NCBI GenBank assembly: GCA_037893225.1
Contig: JAZGUH010000103.1
Span: forward strand, 4,340,001 to 4,404,000
Direction of reading: 5' to 3'
DNA length: 64,000 nucleotides
From: Hippasteria phrygiana
Lineage: Eukaryota; Echinodermata; Asteroidea; Valvatida; Goniasteridae
A program made the position numbers and the translations under genes. How positions within the stretch are numbered: the first letter of the stretch is position 1; each line of letters opens with the position of its first letter. The notes under the pieces were generated by a model. It searched no databases. It was not told the origin of the DNA and worked only from the letters and a program-made list of their open reading frames with translations. Positions 51,976 to 64,000 of this stretch are shown piece by piece.

Positions 51976-54314
51976 CTTCGAGAAAATTCAAACCTCGCAA
52001 CAAATTTCTTCCCATGAACTCTGTGTGCGTTCTCCCGTTTACTGCATTGTGGCTGCTTAACGTTTGCCAAATGTTCAGATGAACGCCCCTCCTTTCCCTG
52101 TTCATAATTGAATGGTATATTGACCAAATCCAGTAATTTTTACACGTATGGGTAGCTTAGATATAGCGCAACAATTTCAGACCATCGCCAGCTTCACAGC
52201 GTTAGAACTCTTCGAGAAAATTCAAACCTCTCAACAAATTTCTTCCCATGAACTCTGTGTGCGTTCTCCCGTTTACTGCATTGTGGCTGCTTTACGTTTG
52301 CCAAATTTTCAGATGAACGCCCCTCCTTTCCCTGTTCATAATTGAATGGTATATTGACCAAATCCAGTAATGTTTACACGTATGGGTAGCTTAGATATAG
52401 CGCAACAATTTCAGACCATCGCCAGCTTCACAGCGTTAGAACTCTTCGAGAAAATTCAAAACTCGCAACAAATTTCTTCCCATGAACACTGTGTGCGTTC
52501 TCCCGTTTACTGTATTGTAACTGTTTAACGTTTGCCACATTTTCAGATGAACGCCCCTCCTTTCCCTGTTCATAATTGAATGGGATATTGACCAAATACA
52601 GCAATTTTCACACGTATGGGTAGCTTAGATCTAGCGCAACAATTTGAGACCATCGCCAGCTTCACAGCGTTAGAACTCTTCGAGAAAAATCAAACCTCGC
52701 ATCAAATTTCTTCCTGTGAACTCTGTGTGCGTTCTTCCGTTTACTGCATTGTGACTGCTTAACGTTTGCCACATTTTCAGATTCACGCCCCTCCTTTCCC
52801 TGTTTATAATTGAATGGGATATTGACCAAATCTAGTAATTTTCACACGTATGGGTAGCTTAGATCTAGCGCAACAATTTCAGACCATCGCCAGCTTCATA
52901 GCGTGAGAACTCTTCGAAAAATTCAAACCTCGCACCTAATTTCTTCCTGTGAATTCTGTGTGCGTTCTTCCGTTTACTGCATTGTGACTGCTTAACGTTT
53001 GCCACATTTTCAGATGAACGCCCCTGCTTTCCCTGTTCATAATTGAATGGTATATTGACCACATCCAGTAATTTTTACACGTATGGGTAGCTTAGATATA
53101 GCGCAACAATTTCAGACCATCGCCAGCTTCACAGCGTTAGAACTCTTCGAGAAAATTCAAACCTCGCAACAAATTTCTTTCTGTGAACTCTGTGTGCGTT
53201 CTTCCGTTTACTGCATTGTGACTGCTTAACGTTTGCCACATTTTCAGATGAACGCCCCTCCTTTCCCTGTTCATAATTGAATTGGATATTTACCAAATTC
53301 AGCAATTTTCACACGTATGGGTAGCTTAAATCTAGCGCAACAATTTGAGATCATCGCCAGCTTCACAGCGTTAGAACTCTTCGAGAAAATTCAAACCTCG
53401 CAACAAATTTCTTCCCATGAACTCTGTGTGCGTTCTCCCGTTTACTGCATTGTGGCTGCTTAACGTTTGCCAAATTTTCAGATGAACGCCCCTCCTTTCC
53501 CTGTTCATAATTGAATGGTATATTGACCAAATCCAGTAATTTTTACACGTATGGGTAGCTTAGATATAGCGCAACAATTTCAGACCATCGCCAGCTTCAC
53601 AGCGTTAGAACTCTTCGAGAAAATTCAAACCTCGCAACAAATTTCTTCCCATGAACTCTGTGTGCGTTCTCCCGTTTACTGCATTGTGGCTGCTTTACGT
53701 TTGCCAAATTTTCAGATGAACGCCCCTCCTTTCCCTGTTCATAATTGAATGGTATATTGACCAAATCCAGTAATGTTTACACGTATGAGTAGCTTAGATA
53801 TAGCGCAACAATTTCAGACCATCGCCAGCTTCACAGCGTTAGAACTCTTCGAGAAAATTCAAAACTCGCAACAAATTTCTTCCCATGAACACTGTGTGCG
53901 TTCTCCCGTTTACTGTATTGTAACTGTTTAACGTTTGCCACATTTTCAGATGAACGCCCCTCCTTTCCCTGTTCATAATTGAATGGGATATTGACCAAAT
54001 ACAGCAATTTTCACACGTATGGGTAGCTTAGATCTAGCGCAACAATTTGAGACCATCGCCAGCTTCACAGCGTTAGAACTCTTCGAGAAAAATCAAACCT
54101 CGCATCAAATTTCTTCCTGTGAACTCTGTGTGCGTTCTTCCGTTTACTGCATTGTGACTGCTGAACGTTTGCCACATTTTCAGATTCACGCCCCTCCTTT
54201 CCCTGTTCATAATTGAAAGGGATATTGACCAAATCTAGTAATTTTCACACGTATGGGTAGCTTAGATCTAGCGCAACAATTTCAGACCATCGCCAGCTTC
54301 ATAGCGTGAGAACT
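51976..54314 (+). repeat. 2,339-bp tandem duplication, copy 2
   Basis: It begins inside the hybrid monomer 51863-52096, which has a D head (catagcgtgagaac) and an F tail (gagaaaattc, cccatg). The join must lie between 51970 and 51982, within agaactcttcga. Marks of copy 1 recur near 53785, 54158 and 54212. Confidence 0.9.
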
Positions 54315-54326
54315 CTTCGAAAAATT

Positions 54327-57300
54327 CAAACCTCGCACCTAATTTCTTCCTGTGAATTCTGTGTGCGTTCTTCCGTTTACTGCATTGTGACTGCTTAACG
54401 TTTGCCACATTTTCAGATGAACGCCCCGGCTTTCCCTGTTCATAATTGAATGGTATATTGACCAAATCCAGTAATTTTTACACGTATGGGTAGCTTAGAT
54501 ATAGCGCAACAATTTCAGACCATCGCCAGCTTCACAGCGTTAGAACTCTTCGAGAAAATTCAAACCTCGCAACAAATTTCTTTCTGTGAACTCTGTGTGC
54601 GTTCTTCCGTTTACTGCATTGTGACTGCTTAACGTTTGCCACATTTTCAGATGAACGCCCCTCCTTTCCCTGTTCATAATTGAATGGGATATTTACCAAA
54701 TTCAGCAATTTTCACACGTATGGGTAGCTTAAATCTAGCGCAACAATTTGAGATCATCGCCAGCTTCACAGCGTTAGAACTCTTCGAGAAAATTCAAACC
54801 TCGCAACAAATTTCTTCCCATGAACTCTGTGTGCGTTCTCCCGTTTACTGCATTGTGGCTGCTTAACGTTTGCCAAATTTTCAGATGAACGCCCCTCCTT
54901 TCCCTGTTCATAATTGAATGGTATATTGACCAAATCCAGTAATTTTTACACGTATGGGTAGCTTAGATATAGCGCAACAATTTCAGACCATCGCCAGCTT
55001 CACAGCGTTAGAACTCTTCGAGAAAATTCAAACCTCGCAACAAATTTCTTCCCATGAACTCTGTGTGCGTTCTCCCGTTTACTGCATTGTGGCTGCTTTA
55101 CGTTTGCCAAATTTTCAGATGAACGCCCCTCCTTTCCCTGTTCATAATTGAATGGTATATTGACCAAATCCAGTAATGTTTACACGTATGGGTAGCTTAG
55201 ATATAGCGCAACAATTTCAGACCATCGCCAGCTTCACAGCGTTAGAACTCTTCGAGAAAATTCAAAACTCGCAACAAATTTCTTCCCATGAACACTGTGT
55301 GCGTTCTCCCGTTTACTGTATTGTAACTGTTTAGCGTTTGCCACATTTTCAGATGAACGCCCCTCCTTTCCCTGTTCATAATTGAATGGGATATTGACCA
55401 AATACAGCAATTTTCACACGTATGGGTAGCTTAGATCTAGCGCAACAATTTGAGACCATCGCCAGCTTCACAGCGTTAGAACTCTTCGAGAAAAATCAAA
55501 CCTCGCATCAAATTTCTTCCTGTGAACTCTGTGTGCGTTCTTCCGTTTACTGCATTGTGACTGCTTAACGTTTGCCACATTTTCAGATTCACGCCCCTCC
55601 TTTCCCTGTTCATAATTGAAAGGGATATTGACCAAATCTAGTAATTTTCACACGTATGGGTAGCTTAGATCTAGCGCAACAATTTCAGACCATCGCCAGC
55701 TTCATAGCGTGAGAACTCTTCGAAAAATTCAAACCTCGCACCTAATTTCTTCCTGTGAATTCTGTGTGCGTTCTTCTGTTTACTGCATTGTGACTGCTTA
55801 ACGTTTGCCACATTTTCAGATGAACGCCCCGGCTTTCCCTGTTCATAATTGAATGGTATATTGACCAAATCCAGTAATTTTTACACGTATGGGTAGCTTA
55901 GATATAGCGCAACAATTTCAGACCATCGCCAGCTTCACAGCGTTAGAACTCTTCGAGAAAATTCAAACCTCGCAACAAATTTCTTTCTGTGAACTCTGTG
56001 TGCGTTCTTCTGTTTACTGCATTGTGACTGCTTAACGTTTGCCACATTTTCAGATGAACGCCCCTCCTTTCCCTGTTCATAATTGAATGGGATATTTACC
56101 AAATTCAGCAATTTTCACACGTATGGGTAGCTTAAATCTAGCGCAACAATTTGAGATCATCGCCAGCTTCACAGCGTTAGAACTCTTCGAGAAAATTCAA
56201 ACCTCGCAACAAATTTCTTCCCATGAACTCTGTGTGCGTTCTCCCGTTTACTGCATTGTGGCTGCTTAACGTTTGCCAAATTTTCAGATGAACGCCCCTC
56301 CTTTCCCTGTTCATAATTGAATGGTATATTGACCAAATCCAGTAATTTTTACACGTATGGGTAGCTTAGATATAGCGCAACAATTTCAGACCATCGCCAG
56401 CTTCACAGCGTTAGAACTCTTCGAGAAAATTCAAACCTCGGAACAAATTTCTTCCCATGAACTCTGTGTGCGTTCTCCCGTTTACTGCATTGTGGCTGCT
56501 TTACGTTTGCCAAATTTTCAGATGAACGCCCCTCCTTTCCCTGTTCATAATTGAATGGTATATTGACCAAATCCAGTAATGTTTACACGTATGGGTAGCT
56601 TAGATATAGCGCAACAATTTCAGACCATCGCCAGCTTCACAGCGTTAGAACTCTTCGAGAAAATTCAAACCTCGCAACAAATTTCTTCCCAAGAACTCTG
56701 TGTGCGTTCTCCCGTTTACTGCATTGTGGCTGCTTTACGTTTGCCAAATTTTCAGATGAACGCCCCTCCTTTCCCTGTTCATAATTGAATGGTATATTGA
56801 CCAAATCCAGTAATGTTTACACGTATGGGTAGCTTAGATATAGCGCAACAATTTCAGACCATCGCCAGCTTCACAGCGTTAGAACTCTTCGAGAAAATTC
56901 AAAACTCGCAACAAATTTCTTCCCATGAACACTGTGTGCGTTCTCCCGTTTACTGTATTGTAACTGTTTAACGTTTGCCACATTTTCAGATGAACGCCCC
57001 TCCTTTCCCTGTTCATAATTGAATGGGATATTGACCAAATACAGCAATTTTCACACGTATGGGTAGCTTAGATCTAGCGCAACAATTTGAGACCATCGCC
57101 AGCTTCACAGCGTTAGAACTCTTCGAGAAAAATCAAACCTCGCATCAAATTTCTTCCTGTGAACTCTGTGTGCGTTCTTCCGTTTACTGCATTGTGACTG
57201 CTTAACGTTTGCCAAATTTTCAGAAGAACGCCCCTCCTTTCCCTGTTCATAATTATATGGTATATTGACCAAATCCAGTAATTTCCACACGTATGGGTAG

Positions 57301-59239
57301 TTTAGATATAGCGCAACAATTTCAGACCATCGCCAGCTTCACAGCGTTAGAACTCTTCGAGAAAATTCAAACCTCGCACCTAATTTCTTCCTGTGAATTC
57401 TGTGTGCGTTCTTCCGTTTACTGCATTGTGACTGCTTAACGTTTGCCACATTTTCAGATGAATGCCCCGGCTTTCCCTGTTCATAATTGAATGGTATATT
57501 GACCAAATCCAGTAATTTTTACACGTATGGGTAGCTTAGATATAGCGCAACAATTTCAGACCATCGCCAGCTTCACAGCGTTAGAACTCTTCGAGAAAAT
57601 TCAAACCTCGCAACAAATTTCTTTCTGTGAACTCTGTGTGCGTTCTTCCGTTTACTGCATTGTGACTGCTTAACGTTTGCCACATTTTCAGATGAACGCC
57701 CCTCCTTTCCCTGTTCATAATTGAATGGGATATTTACCAAATTCAGCAATTTTCACACGTATGGGTAGCTTAAATCTAGCGCAACAATTTGAGATCATCG
57801 CCAGCTTCACAGCGTTAGAACTCTTCGAGAAAATTCAAACCTCGCAACAAATTTCTTCCCATGAACTCTGTGTGCGTTCTCCCGTTTACTGCATTGTGGC
57901 TGCTTAACGTTTGCCAAATTTTCAGATGAACGCCCCTCCTTTCCCTGTTCATAATTGAATGGTATATTGACCAAATCCAGTAATTTTTACACGTATGGGT
58001 AGCTTAGATATAGCGCAACAATTTCAGACCATCGCCAGCTTCACAGCGTTAGAACTCTTCGAGAAAATTCAAACCTCGGAACAAATTTCTTCCCATGAAC
58101 TCTGTGTGCGTTCTCCCGTTTACTGCATTGTGGCTGCTTTACGTTTGCCAAATTTTCAGATGAACGCCCCTCCTTTCCCTGTTCATAATTGAATGGTATA
58201 TTGACCAAATCCAGTAATGTTTACACGTATGGGTAGCTTAGATATAGCGCAACAATTTCAGACCATCGCCAGCTTCACAGCGTTAGAACTCTTCGAGAAA
58301 ATTCAAAACTCGCAACAAATTTCTTCCCATGAACACTGTGTGCGTTCTCCCGTTTACTGTATTGTAACTGTTTAACGTTTGCCACATTTTCAGATGAACG
58401 CCCCTCCTTTCCCTGTTCATAATTGAATGGGATATTGACCAAATACAGCAATTTTCACACGTATGGGTAGCTTAGATCTAGCGCAACAATTTGAGACCAT
58501 CGCCAGCTTCACAGCGTTAGAACTCTTCGAGAAAATTCAAACCTCGCAACAAATTTCTTCCCATGAACTCTGTGTGCGTTCTCCCGTTTACTGCATTGTG
58601 ACTGATTAACGTTTGCCAAATTTTCAGATGAACGCCCCTCCTTTCCCTGTTCATAATTGAATGGTATATTGACCAAATCCAGTAATTTTTACACGTATGG
58701 GTAGCTTAGATATAGCGCAACAATTTCAGACCATCGCCAGCTTCACAGCGTTAGAACTCTTCGAGAAAATTCAAACCTCGCAACAAATTTCTTCCCATGA
58801 ACTCTGTGTGCGTTCTCCCGTTTACTGCATTGTGGCTGCTTTACGTTTGCCAAATTTTCAGATGAACGCCCCTCCTTTCCCTGTTCATAATTGAATGGTA
58901 TATTGACCAAATCCAGTAATGTTTACACGTATGGGTAGCTTAGATATAGCGCAACAATTTCAGACCATCGCCAGCTTCACAGCGTTAGAACTCTTCGAGA
59001 AAATTCAAACCTCGCAACAAATTTCTTCCCATGAACTCTGTGTGCGTTCTCCCGTTTACTGCATTGTGGCTGCTTTACGTTTGCCAAATTTTCAGATGAA
59101 CGCCCCTCCTTTCCCTGTTCATAATTGAATGGTATATTGACCAAATCCAGTAATGTTTACACGTATGGGTAGCTTAGATATAGCGCAACAATTTCAGACC
59201 ATCGCCAGCTTCACAGCGTTAGAACTCTTCGAGAAAAAT
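54327..59239 (+). repeat. 4,913-bp tandem duplication, copy 1 (21 monomers)
   Basis: Private marks ctgtttagcg near 55330, gttcttctgttt near 55773 and 55989, cctcggaac near 56436 and 58075, cccaagaactc near 56689, aatttccacacg near 57281, ggtagtttag near 57297 and atgaatgccccgg near 57458 all recur at +4,913. It is rich in the A2 form (ctgctttacg). The segment has an inner 1,638-bp (seven-monomer) repeat, shown by cctcggaac at both 56436 and 58075. Confidence 0.92.
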
Positions 59240-62200
59240 CAAACCTCGCACCTAATTTCTTCCTGTGAATTCTGTGTGCGTTCTTCCGTTTACTGCATTG
59301 TGACTGCTTAACGTTTGCCACATTTTCAGATGAACGCCCCGGCTTTCCCTGTTCATAATTGAATGGTATATTGACCAAATCCAGTAATTTTTACACGTAT
59401 GGGTAGCTTAGATATAGCGCAACAATTTCAGACCATCGCCAGCTTCACAGCGTTAGAACTCTTCGAGAAAATTCAAACCTCGCAACAAATTTCTTTCTGT
59501 GAACTCTGTGTGCGTTCTTCCGTTTACTGCATTGTGACTGCTTAACGTTTGCCACATTTTCAGATGAACGCCCCTCCTTTCCCTGTTCATAATTGAATGG
59601 GATATTTACCAAATTCAGCAATTTTCACACGTATGGGTAGCTTAAATCTAGCGCAACAATTTGAGATCATCGCCAGCTTCACAGCGTTAGAACTCTTCGA
59701 GAAAATTCAAACCTCGCAACAAATTTCTTCCCATGAACTCTGTGTGCGTTCTCCCGTTTACTGCATTGTGGCTGCTTAACGTTTGCCAAATTTTCAGATG
59801 AACGCCCCTCCTTTCCCTGTTCATAATTGAATGGTATATTGACCAAATCCAGTAATTTTTACACGTATGGGTAGCTTAGATATAGCGCAACAATTTCAGA
59901 CCATCGCCAGCTTCACAGCGTTAGAACTCTTCGAGAAAATTCAAACCTCGCAACAAATTTCTTCCCATGAACTCTGTGTGCGTTCTCCCGTTTACTGCAT
60001 TGTGGCTGCTTTACGTTTGCCAAATTTTCAGATGAACGCCCCTCCTTTCCCTGTTCATAATTGAATGGTATATTGACCAAATCCAGTAATGTTTACACGT
60101 ATGGGTAGCTTAGATATAGCGCAACAATTTCAGACCATCGCCAGCTTCACAGCGTTAGAACTCTTCGAGAAAATTCAAAACTCGCAACAAATTTCTTCCC
60201 ATGAACACTGTGTGCGTTCTCCCGTTTACTGTATTGTAACTGTTTAGCGTTTGCCACATTTTCAGATGAACGCCCCTCCTTTCCCTGTTCATAATTGAAT
60301 GGGATATTGACCAAATACAGCAATTTTCACACGTATGGGTAGCTTAGATCTAGCGCAACAATTTGAGACCATCGCCAGCTTCACAGCGTTAGAACTCTTC
60401 GAGAAAAATCAAACCTCGCATCAAATTTCTTCCTGTGAACTCTGTGTGCGTTCTTCCGTTTACTGCATTGTGACTGCTTAACGTTTGCCACATTTTCAGA
60501 TTCACGCCCCTCCTTTCCCTGTTCATAATTGAAAGGGATATTGACCAAATCTAGTAATTTTCACACGTATGGGTAGCTTAGATCTAGCGCAACAATTTCA
60601 GACCATCGCCAGCTTCATAGCGTGAGAACTCTTCGAAAAATTCAAACCTCGCACCTAATTTCTTCCTGTGAATTCTGTGTGCGTTCTTCTGTTTACTGCA
60701 TTGTGACTGCTTAACGTTTGCCACATTTTCAGATGAACGCCCCGGCTTTCCCTGTTCATAATTGAATGGTATATTGACCAAATCCAGTAATTTTTACACG
60801 TATGGGTAGCTTAGATATAGCGCAACAATTTCAGACCATCGCCAGCTTCACAGCGTTAGAACTCTTCGAGAAAATTCAAACCTCGCAACAAATTTCTTTC
60901 TGTGAACTCTGTGTGCGTTCTTCTGTTTACTGCATTGTGACTGCTTAACGTTTGCCACATTTTCAGATGAACGCCCCTCCTTTCCCTGTTCATAATTGAA
61001 TGGGATATTTACCAAATTCAGCAATTTTCACACGTATGGGTAGCTTAAATCTAGCGCAACAATTTGAGATCATCGCCAGCTTCACAGCGTTAGAACTCTT
61101 CGAGAAAATTCAAACCTCGCAACAAATTTCTTCCCATGAACTCTGTGTGCGTTCTCCCGTTTACTGCATTGTGGCTGCTTAACGTTTGCCAAATTTTCAG
61201 ATGAACGCCCCTCCTTTCCCTGTTCATAATTGAATGGTATATTGACCAAATCCAGTAATTTTTACACGTATGGGTAGCTTAGATATAGCGCAACAATTTC
61301 AGACCATCGCCAGCTTCACAGCGTTAGAACTCTTCGAGAAAATTCAAACCTCGGAACAAATTTCTTCCCATGAACTCTGTGTGCGTTCTCCCGTTTACTG
61401 CATTGTGGCTGCTTTACGTTTGCCAAATTTTCAGATGAACGCCCCTCCTTTCCCTGTTCATAATTGAATGGTATATTGACCAAATCCAGTAATGTTTACA
61501 CGTATGGGTAGCTTAGATATAGCGCAACAATTTCAGACCATCGCCAGCTTCACAGCGTTAGAACTCTTCGAGAAAATTCAAACCTCGCAACAAATTTCTT
61601 CCCAAGAACTCTGTGTGCGTTCTCCCGTTTACTGCATTGTGGCTGCTTTACGTTTGCCAAATTTTCAGATGAACGCCCCTCCTTTCCCTGTTCATAATTG
61701 AATGGTATATTGACCAAATCCAGTAATGTTTACACGTATGGGTAGCTTAGATATAGCGCAACAATTTCAGACCATCGCCAGCTTCACAGCGTTAGAACTC
61801 TTCGAGAAAATTCAAAACTCGCAACAAATTTCTTCCCATGAACACTGTGTGCGTTCTCCCGTTTACTGTATTGTAACTGTTTAACGTTTGCCACATTTTC
61901 AGATGAACGCCCCTCCTTTCCCTGTTCATAATTGAATGGGATATTGACCAAATACAGCAATTTTCACACGTATGGGTAGCTTAGATCTAGCGCAACAATT
62001 TGAGACCATCGCCAGCTTCACAGCGTTAGAACTCTTCGAGAAAAATCAAACCTCGCATCAAATTTCTTCCTGTGAACTCTGTGTGCGTTCTTCCGTTTAC
62101 TGCATTGTGACTGCTTAACGTTTGCCAAATTTTCAGAAGAACGCCCCTCCTTTCCCTGTTCATAATTATATGGTATATTGACCAAATCCAGTAATTTCCA

Positions 62201-64000
62201 CACGTATGGGTAGTTTAGATATAGCGCAACAATTTCAGACCATCGCCAGCTTCACAGCGTTAGAACTCTTCGAGAAAATTCAAACCTCGCACCTAATTTC
62301 TTCCTGTGAATTCTGTGTGCGTTCTTCCGTTTACTGCATTGTGACTGCTTAACGTTTGCCACATTTTCAGATGAATGCCCCGGCTTTCCCTGTTCATAAT
62401 TGAATGGTATATTGACCAAATCCAGTAATTTTTACACGTATGGGTAGCTTAGATATAGCGCAACAATTTCAGACCATCGCCAGCTTCACAGCGTTAGAAC
62501 TCTTCGAGAAAATTCAAACCTCGCAACAAATTTCTTTCTGTGAACTCTGTGTGCGTTCTTCCGTTTACTGCATTGTGACTGCTTAACGTTTGCCACATTT
62601 TCAGATGAACGCCCCTCCTTTCCCTGTTCATAATTGAATGGGATATTTACCAAATTCAGCAATTTTCACACGTATGGGTAGCTTAAATCTAGCGCAACAA
62701 TTTGAGATCATCGCCAGCTTCACAGCGTTAGAACTCTTCGAGAAAATTCAAACCTCGCAACAAATTTCTTCCCATGAACTCTGTGTGCGTTCTCCCGTTT
62801 ACTGCATTGTGGCTGCTTAACGTTTGCCAAATTTTCAGATGAACGCCCCTCCTTTCCCTGTTCATAATTGAATGGTATATTGACCAAATCCAGTAATTTT
62901 TACACGTATGGGTAGCTTAGATATAGCGCAACAATTTCAGACCATCGCCAGCTTCACAGCGTTAGAACTCTTCGAGAAAATTCAAACCTCGGAACAAATT
63001 TCTTCCCATGAACTCTGTGTGCGTTCTCCCGTTTACTGCATTGTGGCTGCTTTACGTTTGCCAAATTTTCAGATGAACGCCCCTCCTTTCCCTGTTCATA
63101 ATTGAATGGTATATTGACCAAATCCAGTAATGTTTACACGTATGGGTAGCTTAGATATAGCGCAACAATTTCAGACCATCGCCAGCTTCACAGCGTTAGA
63201 ACTCTTCGAGAAAATTCAAAACTCGCAACAAATTTCTTCCCATGAACACTGTGTGCGTTCTCCCGTTTACTGTATTGTAACTGTTTAACGTTTGCCACAT
63301 TTTCAGATGAACGCCCCTCCTTTCCCTGTTCATAATTGAATGGGATATTGACCAAATACAGCAATTTTCACACGTATGGGTAGCTTAGATCTAGCGCAAC
63401 AATTTGAGACCATCGCCAGCTTCACAGCGTTAGAACTCTTCGAGAAAATTCAAACCTCGCAACAAATTTCTTCCCATGAACTCTGTGTGCGTTCTCCCGT
63501 TTACTGCATTGTGACTGATTAACGTTTGCCAAATTTTCAGATGAACGCCCCTCCTTTCCCTGTTCATAATTGAATGGTATATTGACCAAATCCAGTAATT
63601 TTTACACGTATGGGTAGCTTAGATATAGCGCAACAATTTCAGACCATCGCCAGCTTCACAGCGTTAGAACTCTTCGAGAAAATTCAAACCTCGCAACAAA
63701 TTTCTTCCCATGAACTCTGTGTGCGTTCTCCCGTTTACTGCATTGTGGCTGCTTTACGTTTGCCAAATTTTCAGATGAACGCCCCTCCTTTCCCTGTTCA
63801 TAATTGAATGGTATATTGACCAAATCCAGTAATGTTTACACGTATGGGTAGCTTAGATATAGCGCAACAATTTCAGACCATCGCCAGCTTCACAGCGTTA
63901 GAACTCTTCGAGAAAATTCAAACCTCGCAACAAATTTCTTCCCATGAACTCTGTGTGCGTTCTCCCGTTTACTGCATTGTGGCTGCTTTACGTTTGCCAA
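59240..64000 (+). repeat. 4,913-bp tandem duplication, copy 2 (cut by the window end)
   Basis: It starts in a hybrid monomer (about 59132-59365) whose head is G-like, whose middle is C-like (gagaaaaatc) and whose tail is D-like (cgcacct, gaattctg, ccccggct). All private marks of copy 1 are present near 60243, 60686, 60902, 61349, 61602, 62194, 62210, 62371 and 62988. I saw no difference up to the window end; 4,761 of 4,913 bases are visible. Confidence 0.92.

Larger units (their letters stand above)
1..64000 (+). repeat. Satellite DNA array, 234-bp monomer, higher-order organisation
   Basis: The block beginning cctgttcata recurs at 1, 235, 469, 703 and 937 and then every 233-234 bases to the end of the window. 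All copies are in the same orientation and no foreign sequence interrupts them. Rare indel copies are 218, 230, 233 or 235 bp. The reference copy (1-234) has 98 G+C of 234. Monomers differ at roughly a dozen linked diagnostic positions, which define classes that recur in fixed order, so this is a higher-order array rather than a simple one. No open frame exceeds 77 codons, and the recurrent short frames are the same repeat read over and over, so no gene is called. Array length, copy number and regularity fit centromeric or other heterochromatic satellite; the chromosomal position cannot be read from the sequence. Confidence 0.98.

Noticed and set aside
1..64000. CRISPR array
   Set aside because: The repeat is the whole 234-bp monomer with no short conserved repeat separated by unique spacers, and there are no cas genes.
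1..64000. Tandem array of rRNA, tRNA or histone genes
   Set aside because: No rRNA core, tRNA fold or histone coding sequence is visible in the monomer, and 234 bp is too short for such units.
1..64000. Telomeric or simple-sequence repeat
   Set aside because: No runs of TTAGG, TTAGGG or other short motifs occur; the period is 234 bp throughout.

Overview
The whole window is a single tandem-repeat (satellite) array. I see no protein-coding gene, RNA gene, transposon, CRISPR array or unique sequence anywhere in the 64,000 bases. The basic monomer is 234 bp (about 273 copies), about 42% GC in the reference copy, and every copy lies head-to-tail in the same orientation. Both window edges cut through the array, so its true length and flanks are unknown.

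This is almost certainly nuclear DNA of a eukaryote: a long, gap-free, higher-order satellite of the kind found in centromeric or other constitutive heterochromatin. I do not recognise the monomer and do not name a species. CpG is not depleted in the monomer (10 seen, about 10 expected), which argues against long-term germline CpG methylation and would suit an invertebrate such as an insect, but this is only inference.

Monomers fall into recurring classes, labelled here A, A', B, C, D, E, F, F2, G, G', H and I. Class D is 233 bp because of a one-base deletion and acts as a phase marker (34 full copies). Regional layout: 1-8.5 kb is built of a 16-monomer unit (3,742 bp) and a 6-monomer repeat (D-E-F-F2-G'-H). 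8.6-16.1 kb carries 7- and 8-monomer units and has a paralogous, internally expanded copy at 37.6-48.8 kb. 16.5-25.4 kb is a 4,444-bp tandem duplication. 24.9-29.8 kb is a 2,571-bp tandem duplication. 30.7-35.9 kb is a 2,572-bp tandem duplication. 49.1-54.3 kb is made of a 6-monomer unit (D-E-F-A-G-C, 1,403 bp) with a 2,339-bp tandem duplication. 54.3-64 kb is a 4,913-bp tandem duplication cut off by the window end. Several duplicate pairs look identical by eye, including their private mutations, so they are very recent or, less likely, assembly artefacts.

The most interesting signal is functional. Most monomer classes carry a perfect three-unit heat shock element, TTCnnGAAnnTTC, at monomer positions 115-127. 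Classes C, D and H have lost it by different mutations. The window therefore holds well over a hundred predicted heat-shock-factor sites in a regular on/off pattern. This suggests, without proving it, a satellite that binds HSF and could be transcribed under stress, as human satellite III is. A weaker Pol III-like box A/box B pair overlaps the same place in class B monomers.
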